A DNA stretch of 35,849 nt, taken from contig NZ_FMZD01000024.1 of assembly GCF_900101525.1 (NCBI RefSeq), forward strand, positions 1-35,849, given 5' to 3'. The stretch comes from Marinilactibacillus psychrotolerans. GTDB taxonomy: Bacteria > Bacillota > Bacilli > Lactobacillales > Carnobacteriaceae_A. Each line of letters starts with the position of its first letter. Position 1 is the stretch's first letter. This document shows, piece by piece, positions 8,880 through 16,606 of this stretch. Made by a program: the position numbers and the translations under genes. A model generated the notes under the pieces. It ran no database searches and was not told the origin of the DNA. It saw only the letters and a list, made by a program, of their open reading frames with translations.

Positions 8880-9116
8880 ATGGAAATTCTGATGAAAGAA
8901 ATAAGCCCTTATGTAAAACTCATTTTTAATATTATTTGTAGCTTTATTATATTTATGATCCCAAACATCTTAGTCCGGACTATTTCAGATGCTGGATACA
9001 GTGGAGAAATGTTTGTATCCATTTATGTTACTAAGACGACTATTTATGTATTAATACTTATAATTATAATGGTTTCGGTTAATAAATTTTTCAGTCACTT
9101 TGAAAAAGAAGACTAA
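8880..9116 (+). CDS. Small two-helix membrane protein, unknown function
   Basis: A 78-residue protein with two hydrophobic segments, about residues 12-32 (KLIFNIICSFIIFMIPNILV) and 50-68 (TTIYVLILIIIMVSV), and a charged C-terminal tail FFSHFEKED. The ribosome site is weak for ATG 8880; the ATG at 8892 is an alternative start that removes four residues. It lies just after the decayed secreted-protein gene on the same strand and may have been its partner, for example an immunity-type or anchoring protein, but nothing in the sequence proves this. No family is recognised. Confidence 0.5.
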   Translation: MEILMKEISPYVKLIFNIICSFIIFMIPNILVRTISDAGYSGEMFVSIYVTKTTIYVLILIIIMVSVNKFFSHFEKED

Positions 9117-9206
9117 ATCATTCGAAATACTTCAGTTTCTCTCCTGAAACTAATCAATATTTCGAAAAAAGTCAGGTTCTTATTATTGTATAGTTTGCGG
9201 CTAAAG

Positions 9207-9253
9207 AAAAAGCTGATTCTGTCTGCATATAGTGCAGACAGGATCAGCTTTTT
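9207..9253. terminator. Bidirectional terminator between convergent genes
   Basis: A 21-base-pair stem (AAAAAGCTGATTCTGTCTGC.. paired with ..GCAGACAGGATCAGCTTTTT, one wobble, 5-base loop) is flanked by A and T runs, so it can work in both directions. It separates the small membrane protein gene from the oppositely oriented binding-protein gene. Confidence 0.85.
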
Positions 9254-9280
9254 TAGATTAACAGATTAACTTATTGAGCA

Positions 9281-11101
9281 TTATTCTTCTGATTGTTCTA
9301 AATAATTAGACAAGTGTTCTTGTGCTAAATCAGCATCAGCTTCTAACTCATTTCCCGTTTCTACCAATGGTGTTACTGGAGTAAAGGCTTTTTCTTTCTG
9401 GCCATCATATGATTGGATAAAATCATCTTGGTTGATAGAATATAGAATGGCTTTTCGCAAATCTTCGCTTTGAGCAGTTTTCCTGTCTTCATTCGTTGTA
9501 TTAATGATTAAATATTGTACCGCATTACTTGGACCAGTTTGCAGTTCTAGAGATTCTTCTCCTTCGACTACTTGGTATTGTGTTTCTCCTAATCCGTAAA
9601 GCAAGTGTACTTCTCCACTTCTTAAAGCAGATAATGCACTATCCATATCCCCAATAAAACGAACGGTAACATTCTTGATTTTTGCTGCATTATCCGTTTC
9701 TGGCATATAGGCAGGATTTTTTTGGAACGTTGCTGCATAATCATTTTTTTCGATCATAACATAAGGTCCACTTGCATATAAATGGTTATCGTATGTGTCC
9801 CCTTCTGTCACCGCACGTTGATCGCCATAAGGAATATCTGTATTAATATCAAAATTTTCAATATCGTAGGTGTTAATACTTTCTACTTGCTTTTTAGAAA
9901 CAATCCCAGCTGACTGGTGTGCTAAATAATTTAGTACTTGAGGGAATGGTTCAGTTGTTGTTAATTTGACTACTTGATAGTTACCTGCTGCACTATCAGC
10001 TTGTGTTTTATCTGTTACTAGGCTATTAATAGATGTATCTAGATCAGCTTCTAAAGCATCTTTGACTGAAGTACCTGCTTCAGCAACTGTAGCATCTTCT
10101 AATTCACTCATATCATCTACTACTGTTACTTCGTCAATATATTCATGCAAACTATACGTTCTATGGTCTGGTACTGATTCAGGATCACTCGCACGTTCTA
10201 AAGAAAATTTAACATCATCTGCTCCAACTCGCTCACCTGTATCTACAGCTTGTCCATCTTCAACGCTCGTGAAATTAATATCATCACGCAAAACAAAATA
10301 ATAATCGGTATTTCCTTCTGCAATAGCATGATCATAGCTAAGCGAAGCTTCCGAAGTAACAGTATCATCCTCTGTCAAGTTCACCAAACGCACATACATA
10401 TTTGTATTCAATTGATTAATTGATCCGTCATTCCCTTTAATGGGATCTAAAGACGTCAAGTCAGATTCAGTCTGAGTTAAAATCAAAGGTTCTGTTTCGT
10501 TAAGAGACGTATCATTGAACTGGACAGTATCCCAGGCAAAGGCTCTTGATTTATAAAGATTGACTGATTCAGGATTTATCAGGTCTTTGTTGAACGCTTG
10601 TGCTTTAAGTGAGTTATATAATCCGGCCGTGTAGGCATTCTCTGTAACAAGAACATTTTCCAATTCACTATACGTATTCACATATTCTGATTCATTCTCC
10701 GTAGCTGCCTGATTGATTAGTTCATCCACTTCAGAATCAGGCGCAATTACTCGACTATCTCCATCACTAGTAAATAATGAACGAACTGCATAATCAGGAT
10801 TACCCGTTACAGTTGTCCAGCTAGCAACAGAAATATCAAAGTTTCCTGCATCTCTTTGGGCTCTATAGCTAGCATAATCCGGCTGCTGATTTACATTAAC
10901 TTCAAAACCGTTTCTAGTCAGCTGATCCCGTAAGATATTTAAATCTTTTTCATCTGCCGCAGCACCTAATAAGTCAATTTGCACTGCTTCTTGATCATTA
11001 TTTGTATTTCCAGTTGTCGCTTCATCTTCTGTCGTCACATTGCAGGCTGACAAAACCATTGTTCCAAGCAATACTACTGTACTCAATAATTTCTTTTTCA
11101 T
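9281..11101 (-). CDS. Peptide-binding lipoprotein (SBP family 5) with circularly permuted domain order
   Basis: Extracellular receptor of the Opp/Dpp-type ABC transporter encoded upstream. A lipobox VLSAC places the lipidated cysteine at residue 20. Residues 39-197 match the normal C-terminal part of family-5 binding proteins: a QIDLLG strand, DQLTRNGFEVNV, YASYRAQRDAGNFDISVASW, NPDYAVRSLF, then the helix YSELENVLVTENAYTAGLYN. Residues 203-330 match the normal N-terminal part (EPLILTQTESDLTSLDPI, VGADDVKFSLERA), and residues 440-603 the normal middle part (ASGPYVMIEKND, SEDLRKAILYSINQDDFI), ending at the usual processing-loop helix LAQEHLSNYLEQ. All parts of the fold are present in rotated order. 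The 606-residue length fits one complete domain set. It is the last gene of the operon. Confidence 0.85.
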   Translation of the reverse strand: MKKKLLSTVVLLGTMVLSACNVTTEDEATTGNTNNDQEAVQIDLLGAAADEKDLNILRDQLTRNGFEVNVNQQPDYASYRAQRDAGNFDISVASWTTVTGNPDYAVRSLFTSDGDSRVIAPDSEVDELINQAATENESEYVNTYSELENVLVTENAYTAGLYNSLKAQAFNKDLINPESVNLYKSRAFAWDTVQFNDTSLNETEPLILTQTESDLTSLDPIKGNDGSINQLNTNMYVRLVNLTEDDTVTSEASLSYDHAIAEGNTDYYFVLRDDINFTSVEDGQAVDTGERVGADDVKFSLERASDPESVPDHRTYSLHEYIDEVTVVDDMSELEDATVAEAGTSVKDALEADLDTSINSLVTDKTQADSAAGNYQVVKLTTTEPFPQVLNYLAHQSAGIVSKKQVESINTYDIENFDINTDIPYGDQRAVTEGDTYDNHLYASGPYVMIEKNDYAATFQKNPAYMPETDNAAKIKNVTVRFIGDMDSALSALRSGEVHLLYGLGETQYQVVEGEESLELQTGPSNAVQYLIINTTNEDRKTAQSEDLRKAILYSINQDDFIQSYDGQKEKAFTPVTPLVETGNELEADADLAQEHLSNYLEQSEE

Positions 11102-11175
11102 ATCTTTTCCTCTTTTCTTTCTATTTTTTTATTTTTCTATTTTTTAAAAATGTACTATCAAACTACTTAATTCCA

Positions 11176-12639
11176 TTAAGATAATCTCGGATCCGTTGCA
11201 TCCCTTAATCCATCACCTAAGAAGTTAAAGGACAAAACTAATGCAATGATGGCTAATCCTGGATATATAGCTAGGTAAGGCTCTGTTTCCAGATATTCAC
11301 TACCGGTTCTCAAGATATTTCCCCATTCAGGAATATAATTTTCCACACCCAATCCAAGGTAACTCAAACTACTGGTTGCAATAATCGCTGATCCAATCGT
11401 TAAGGTTGCTCTAACAATCATTGGTGCTAGAGAGTTGGGAATAACATGCTGCCAAATAATATTTATATGATTGTTTCCGATTGCTCTTGAAGCCTCTACA
11501 TATTCCAGATTCGTCACTTGGATCACATTTGCTCTCATCGTTCGTGCATAGCTTGGAATATACCCTATGCTCAAAGCAATAATTAAGTTTGTAGTCGATG
11601 CTCCAAAAGCTGCAACAATCGTGATCGCTAACAAGATTCCTGGGATCGCGTATAAAACATCTAAAAAACGCATAATCAAATTATCTGTATGTCGACCATA
11701 ATATCCAGAAATAGCACCAAGTGCCCCTCCAAATAATAGTGGAATAACTGTCGCCAGCACTCCCACAGTTAAGGATATTCTAGCTCCAAACACAATTCTA
11801 GAAAACACATCTCTCCCGAAATTATCTGTTCCAAAAGGATAAGTTAGACTTGGTGACTGTAAAATATTACTATAATCATTTGTCACTGCAAATCCGTAAT
11901 TAAAAGTCCAATAACTACAGATGGAGATCGCTACAAGAAATACGATAAATAATAGCCCTAGCATTGAAGCTTGGTTACGAATGATTTTCTCACGTATGCC
12001 TTTTCTTCGTGTCATTTTTGTTTCGCTATCTGTCCTTTGCATTAATGAAATCATTACAAAAAGTACGAAAAGATTCCCTACTAGAGTGGTTGCTGCAAAG
12101 AATAGAAGGAATACTTTTCTTATTATTCCAGTCATTGCTTCAATTCTATTGTACCCGGCTAACACCACAAGATGGAAAACAAGTACAAAAAGCAGTAAAA
12201 ACATAAATGGTATAAATGAGTTTGTTACATAGGCTTTAAACAAATTTAATGAAGAGACTCCAATAACCAGCAAATCTGTCAATACCATATAAACAGCATA
12301 AATATACCCGGTCGTTAGTTTCTTTTTTAATAAGTATAAAGACGAAAGGACTATAAACAGGTTGCCGATTAACAAGGAAAGTAATAATCCTCCCGCTAAC
12401 TTACGACTGGTTGAGTTAATGGCAAGTACTTTTTTACTGTTCTTCCTAATTTTAAGCACTAATAATGCTTGTAAAACAGTCGCTACTCCATTCATACTCG
12501 CTAAAATCATAATAAGCGGACGCACAGTAAATGGACTGAAGTCAAAAGCAGCAAACAAAAGAATTCCCGTATAGATAAGTGAGAGTCCAGTAGAAAACTC
12601 TATTTGTTTATAAGCCAGCGTATCTTTGTAAGATTTCAA
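11176..12639 (-). CDS. Peptide ABC transporter permease, OppC/DppC type, with six-helix N-terminal extension
   Basis: Inner permease subunit of the Opp/Dpp-type importer. Residues about 215-487 are a standard OppC domain: RNQASMLGLLFIVFLVAIS, the family motif YPFGTDNFGRDVFSRI, the EAA loop YVEASRAIGNNHINIIWQHVIP that contacts the ATPase, and the C-terminal FLGDGLRDATDPR. The first 205 or so residues are extra: about six hydrophobic helices (near 16-38, 40-62, 83-104, 111-131, 139-162, 175-200), making the protein 487 residues where OppC is normally about 300. No known domain is recognised in the extension. The gene starts 18 bases after the OppB-type gene and is followed 74 bases later by the permuted lipoprotein. 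Confidence 0.88.
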   Translation of the reverse strand: MKSYKDTLAYKQIEFSTGLSLIYTGILLFAAFDFSPFTVRPLIMILASMNGVATVLQALLVLKIRKNSKKVLAINSTSRKLAGGLLLSLLIGNLFIVLSSLYLLKKKLTTGYIYAVYMVLTDLLVIGVSSLNLFKAYVTNSFIPFMFLLLFVLVFHLVVLAGYNRIEAMTGIIRKVFLLFFAATTLVGNLFVLFVMISLMQRTDSETKMTRRKGIREKIIRNQASMLGLLFIVFLVAISICSYWTFNYGFAVTNDYSNILQSPSLTYPFGTDNFGRDVFSRIVFGARISLTVGVLATVIPLLFGGALGAISGYYGRHTDNLIMRFLDVLYAIPGILLAITIVAAFGASTTNLIIALSIGYIPSYARTMRANVIQVTNLEYVEASRAIGNNHINIIWQHVIPNSLAPMIVRATLTIGSAIIATSSLSYLGLGVENYIPEWGNILRTGSEYLETEPYLAIYPGLAIIALVLSFNFLGDGLRDATDPRLS

Positions 12640-12657
12640 AGAATCATTCCCTCCTTC

Positions 12658-14106
12658 CTAGTATTTTTTCAGATTAGTTCGAATTCTCGGATCGATAAAG
12701 GCATATAACATATCAATAAATACATTTACAATGGATAACACAATCGCTACATAGATGACGCCACCTAAAACACTTGGTATATCAGGAATAAATTGACGTT
12801 CTACAATGTAATTCCCTATCCCATTGATATTGAAAACTTGTTCAGTAACAGCTGCTCCTCCAAGTACTCCACCAAATTGCAGACCTATAATTGTTACAAT
12901 TGGAATTAATGCATTGGGTACTGCATGTCTTAATATTACTCTTCTGTTAGATAATCCTTTTGAGCGAGCGGTTAAAATGTAATCTTCATTCACTACTTCT
13001 AAAGTAGAGGAACGAGTCATCCTTGCTACTGAAGCCATCAGCAATGTTCCTAGAACAACTGCCGGCATAATCAATGAAGCAAAGTTATCTGCATTGTAAG
13101 TCGCCGGCAACCACCCAAGTTCAATTGAAAACCCTAGTATGAAAATAAGTCCTTGCCAGAAACTCGGAATGGATAACCCAACTAATGCGATAAACATAAA
13201 CACATGGTCAAACATTGTATTTGCCTTAACTGCTGAATATATTCCTGCAGGTAATGCCACTATAAGTGCAATCACTAAAGCAAATATTGACAACTCTAAC
13301 GTAACAGGGAATCGTCGCATAATAGTGGAGACAACCGCTTGGTTACCTGAGTACGCATTCCCTAAATCAAAAGTGAAGACTCCTTTAATTGTTCTCCATA
13401 ACTGAACAATATAGGGATCGTCTAGTCCATACATAGAACGAAAATTATCAATTTGGGCCGGAGTAGCTGTTTCTCCAATAATGTTTCTAGCTGGGTCGGA
13501 TGGAGAAAAGTATAATAAAGTAAAGACGATAATCGTTACACCCAATATGACAAACAGCATCATGAGGAGACGTTCAAATAGATACTTCATAAACGGAAAA
13601 GAATGTATAATCAATAATGCATACATAGGAAATCCTAGAATAATTGATAAAATAAAATATTTCGGATTTGTAATAAACGCAAGTGATTGTCCTAAAAAAG
13701 TTACTTTTTCTCTATTAGATTGTTTATAGATTTCATGTGCTTTTTCATTTACAGCTTGTTGAAATTGTATAGAAAATAATTTTTCGACATTTTTGTTTGT
13801 CTCTTTCTCACTTAGAGGTTTATTGAAAAAAGCTTGTTTATTTTCTTCTTGTTTTTTCAATTTCGCTCTTAATTCTCGGTCATATCCGCTTTGTATTAAA
13901 GCTTCTTTTGCTTCGCTGCTAATTTTACCATTTTGTTTTTTAACATATTTCTTGTATAGAAAGACCATAAGAATAAACACCTGGAAAGGAAATCCAAAAA
14001 TCATCAACCCTATTCGGTAATAAGGACTCAAAAATGCTTTTGTATATTGTCGTGACAGCTGCTGAAGAAAGCTCTGATCCTGTTTAATAATTGTTTCAAC
14101 TTTCAT
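12658..14106 (-). CDS. Peptide ABC transporter permease, OppB/DppB type, with N-terminal membrane extension
   Basis: First gene of the T-box-controlled operon. Residues about 172-482 are a standard OppB domain: FPFMKYLFERLLMMLFVILG, FSPSDPARNI, MYGLDDPYIVQLWRTIKGVF, the EAA loop ILTARSKGLSNRRVILRHAVP, and the ending YAFIDPRIR. The first 170 residues are additional, with a hydrophobic segment at about 31-53, a long charged helical stretch (60-135) and a second hydrophobic segment at 148-168. The two segments resemble each other (SPYYRIGLMIFGFP and NPKYFILSIILGFP), suggesting an internal duplication. GGAGGAAT precedes the ATG. The matching ATPases are encoded by the divergent gene at 14716. Confidence 0.88.
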   Translation of the reverse strand: MKVETIIKQDQSFLQQLSRQYTKAFLSPYYRIGLMIFGFPFQVFILMVFLYKKYVKKQNGKISSEAKEALIQSGYDRELRAKLKKQEENKQAFFNKPLSEKETNKNVEKLFSIQFQQAVNEKAHEIYKQSNREKVTFLGQSLAFITNPKYFILSIILGFPMYALLIIHSFPFMKYLFERLLMMLFVILGVTIIVFTLLYFSPSDPARNIIGETATPAQIDNFRSMYGLDDPYIVQLWRTIKGVFTFDLGNAYSGNQAVVSTIMRRFPVTLELSIFALVIALIVALPAGIYSAVKANTMFDHVFMFIALVGLSIPSFWQGLIFILGFSIELGWLPATYNADNFASLIMPAVVLGTLLMASVARMTRSSTLEVVNEDYILTARSKGLSNRRVILRHAVPNALIPIVTIIGLQFGGVLGGAAVTEQVFNINGIGNYIVERQFIPDIPSVLGGVIYVAIVLSIVNVFIDMLYAFIDPRIRTNLKKY

Positions 14107-14182
14107 TAATATTCCTCCATTCTTTTTATTAAGAATGCGCTCTTTATTTATTTAATACAGATTAATAGAATACTATACATAC

Positions 14183-14223
14183 AAAAAAAGCCCTTGAACA
14201 CAGATCATTCTGTATTCAAGGGC
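14183..14223 (-). terminator. T-box leader terminator
   Basis: GCCCTTGAATACAG-type stem of 14 base pairs (14190-14203 with 14210-14223, 6-base loop) followed by seven T residues on the minus strand. It competes with the antiterminator formed by the upstream T-box sequence at 14238-14251. Confidence 0.9.
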
Positions 14224-14534
14224 GAAATAATTAATCTCACGGTTCCACCTTAAAAAATGCACAGTTTTTACCCTAGTTATAACTTAGGCTTTTCTATACA
14301 CTATCTCAACTACAGTACTCAGAACAATGTGTCTGTGATACTGCGCTGCTATAACGGGCATACCCGGTATTATCTAATTTTCCTAAGAAAATTCAACAAT
14401 ACGACTCCAAGACGCACTTCCAGATATCACTCTTTATCCCCTCTCAGCAAACAGGGACTCTCTATAAAATCGCAATGATCCGTACTCTTCTTTTCAATGT
14501 CTTTTAACTTATCTTTTGAAAGTATTTCTAATTG
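14183..14534 (-). promoter_or_regulatory. T-box riboswitch leader, probably tRNA-Cys responsive
   Basis: Read on the minus strand, the leader has a Stem I with a loop-E AGTA opposite GAAG-TGC-G, an AGAGAG bulge, a distal GTTTGCTG loop, and the conserved T-box AAGGTGGAACCGTG at 14238-14251, followed by the terminator. In the specifier loop the CGGAT/ATCTG helix above and AAG/CTT below place the codon TGC (Cys) at 14414-14416, followed by the usual purine. The base after TGG in the T-box is A, which pairs with a U73 discriminator; tRNA-Cys has U73, whereas the alternative out-of-register codon GTG (Val) would need a T there. T-box class is certain. Cysteine specificity is a strong inference. 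Confidence 0.9.
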
Positions 14535-14540
14535 AAAATA

Positions 14541-14569
14541 AATATACCAAATAAAAAAACTACAGTCAA
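14541..14569 (-). promoter_or_regulatory. Promoter for the T-box operon
   Basis: TTGACT (14564-14569) and TATATT (14541-14546) on the minus strand are separated by exactly 17 bases, placing the transcription start just before the T-box Stem I. Confidence 0.75.
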
Positions 14570-14662
14570 GCTTAAACAATTAATTTGTAAAATAGATTTC
14601 TACAGGGTCTTTATTATACGTACTTTCTAAAAACCGTAAAATCATCTTTTTTTCTATACTGA

Positions 14663-14692
14663 TTGACATACATGCTATAATCAAATTATTCT
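14663..14692 (+). promoter_or_regulatory. Probable promoter for the fused ATPase gene
   Basis: TTGACA (14663-14668) is followed after 18 bases by TATTCT (14687-14692). A better -10, TATAAT at 14676-14681, lies only 7 bases from TTGACA and lacks a good -35, so the exact promoter is unsure. No T-box is present on this side, so the ATPase is not under the same tRNA control as the permeases. Confidence 0.4.
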
Positions 14693-14715
14693 AGACAAAT
14701 TTGAGGAGCGGAACT

Positions 14716-16434
14716 ATGGAAAAATTACTGGACGTCCAAAAGTTATCTATTATATTTGAACAAGGTGACTCTTCAAATGAAGTTGCAACAGATATTCATT
14801 TTGAAGTATCTAAAGGAGAAACTTTAGGGATCGTTGGAGAATCAGGAAGCGGAAAAAGTGTCACTGCACGTTCTATCATGCGGCTCCTTCCTCCCAATGC
14901 CCAAAATAATGAAAATAGTAAAATTGTATTTATGGGGAAAGATTTAACTCAGTTAAGTGAAAAAGAAATGCGTAAAATTCGCGGTAAGGATATTGGAATG
15001 ATTTTCCAGGATCCAATGACTTCACTCAATCCAACTATGAGGATAGGGGATCAAATCACCGAAAGTATCCAATTTCATCAAAAATTGCGCAAAAAAGCAG
15101 CAAAAGCAGAAGCACTTAATATAATGGAATTAGTTGGGATCAAAGATATCGAGTTCCGTTACAAACAGTACCCCCATGAGTTTTCAGGCGGAATGCGCCA
15201 ACGGATGATGATTGCCATCGCTTTAGCTTGTAATCCTGCTCTTTTGATTGCAGATGAACCTACAACAGCTTTAGATGTGACCATTCAAGCCCAAATTTTG
15301 GATTTGCTGAAAGATATTCAAAAGAAATTCGGCACTTCTATAATTTTAATTACTCATGACTTTGGAGTAGTGGCTAATATGTGTGACCGGGTTATCGTTA
15401 TGAAAGATGGCGAAATTGTAGAGAGCGGTACTACAAAGAATATATTTGCCCACCCAGAACATGCCTATACCAAAAGACTCTTGGAGGCTGTTCCAAACCT
15501 TCAAAATGAACAGAAATCATTCTCAAATGTAACTAAATCTAAAAAGCCTTTACTCTCTATCAGAAATCTAAAAAAGCATTTTGACTTAGGAAAGGGATCC
15601 GTTTTAAAAGCTGTTGATGATATCTCTTTTGACATTTACGAAAATGAAACACTCGGACTAGTAGGAGAATCCGGATCTGGAAAGTCTACTACTGGTCGTA
15701 CCATTCTAAGACTCCATGAAGCAACAGGGGGAGAGGTTCTTTACGAAGGATTTAATTTGAATAACTTAACAGCAAGCGAAATGAAAGATATGCGAAAACA
15801 TATGCAAATTATTTTCCAAGATCCTTATGCTTCACTTGATCCGCGAATGAAAGTTGTGGATATTATCGGAGAAGCTATTGATGTTCATAAACTAGCTGCA
15901 AACAAACACGATCGATTGAATAAAGTGATCGATTTGCTTGAGTTAGTCGGATTAGATCCTTCTTTTGCCATGAGATATCCTCACGAATTCTCTGGAGGAC
16001 AGCGCCAACGGATTGGAATTGCTCGAGCATTAGCTGTAGATCCGAAGTTTATTGTCTGTGATGAGCCTCTATCCTCTCTAGATGCTTCTATCCAGTCACA
16101 AATTGTGGAGTTGTTAGAAGATTTGCAGCAAAAATTAGGATTAACCTATATGTTTATTGCTCATGACTTGTCTATGGTGAAGCGTATCAGTGATAGAGTA
16201 GCAGTAATGTATAATGGCAATATAGTAGAAATAGCAAAATCAGAGGAACTTTTTGCTAATCCATTGCACCCTTATACAAAAAAACTTTTATCTGCTATTC
16301 CTGTTCCAGATCCAAATTATGAAGCGACCCGTAAAAGACAGACAAATGATGAAGCAGCTTTTTCATTCGATTCCTCTACGACTATTTTTCAAGAAGTTTC
16401 TCCTGAACATTGGGTAGCTCTTCCTAAAGCATAG
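14716..16434 (+). CDS. Peptide ABC transporter, fused DppD-DppF ATPase
   Basis: Cytoplasmic energy-coupling subunit with two complete ATPase domains in one chain, replacing the separate OppD and OppF proteins. The first half has Walker [11 protein letters not shown], signature [11 protein letters not shown] and Walker [13 protein letters not shown]. The second half has [27 protein letters not shown] and [12 protein letters not shown]. Each half ends with the HPYTK/HAYTK-type segment of the oligopeptide ATPase family. I place the start at ATG 14716 (572 residues) because AGGAG at 14704-14708 lies 7 bases upstream; an in-frame TTG at 14701 would put that site inside the gene. It is divergent from the OppB/OppC/lipoprotein operon and is its obvious ATPase. 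Confidence 0.9.
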   Translation: MEKLLDVQKLSIIFEQGDSSNEVATDIHFEVSKGETLGIVGESGSGKSVTARSIMRLLPPNAQNNENSKIVFMGKDLTQLSEKEMRKIRGKDIGMIFQDPMTSLNPTMRIGDQITESIQFHQKLRKKAAKAEALNIMELVGIKDIEFRYKQYPHEFSGGMRQRMMIAIALACNPALLIADEPTTALDVTIQAQILDLLKDIQKKFGTSIILITHDFGVVANMCDRVIVMKDGEIVESGTTKNIFAHPEHAYTKRLLEAVPNLQNEQKSFSNVTKSKKPLLSIRNLKKHFDLGKGSVLKAVDDISFDIYENETLGLVGESGSGKSTTGRTILRLHEATGGEVLYEGFNLNNLTASEMKDMRKHMQIIFQDPYASLDPRMKVVDIIGEAIDVHKLAANKHDRLNKVIDLLELVGLDPSFAMRYPHEFSGGQRQRIGIARALAVDPKFIVCDEPLSSLDASIQSQIVELLEDLQQKLGLTYMFIAHDLSMVKRISDRVAVMYNGNIVEIAKSEELFANPLHPYTKKLLSAIPVPDPNYEATRKRQTNDEAAFSFDSSTTIFQEVSPEHWVALPKA

Positions 16435-16550
16435 TCTCAAATTTCAGCATCATTATGACTGATTTCCATAGATTGGCATTGCCGAAAATTATAAAGCCTG
16501 TTACAGGTTACATTACCAATTTAAAAGAGGCGCTCATAAATTGCAAATAG

Positions 16551-16590
16551 GAAAAGGATGGACACTTAATCAAAAGTGTCCATCCTTTTC
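16551..16590. terminator. Convergent terminator between ATPase genes
   Basis: A perfect 17-base-pair stem (GAAAAGGATGGACACTT with AAGTGTCCATCCTTTTC, 6-base loop) lies 17 bases beyond the stop of the minus-strand ATPase gene and 117 bases beyond the plus-strand one. T runs are short, so efficiency relies on the long stem. The 16435-16550 stretch before it holds no gene that I can see. Confidence 0.65.
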
Positions 16591-16606
16591 TGCTGTCTAG
16601 ATAACT

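Noticed and set aside
10495-11101. The N-terminal third of the peptide-binding lipoprotein as an extra domain or a fusion of two receptors
   Set aside because: The segment matches exactly the C-terminal lobe that is missing at the end of the protein, and nothing is duplicated, so rotation of one domain set explains it better.
14411-14421. GTG (Val) as the T-box specifier codon
   Set aside because: GTG would be followed by C rather than a purine, and a valine tRNA (A73) would need T, not A, in the TGGN bulge. TGC (Cys) fits both conditions.
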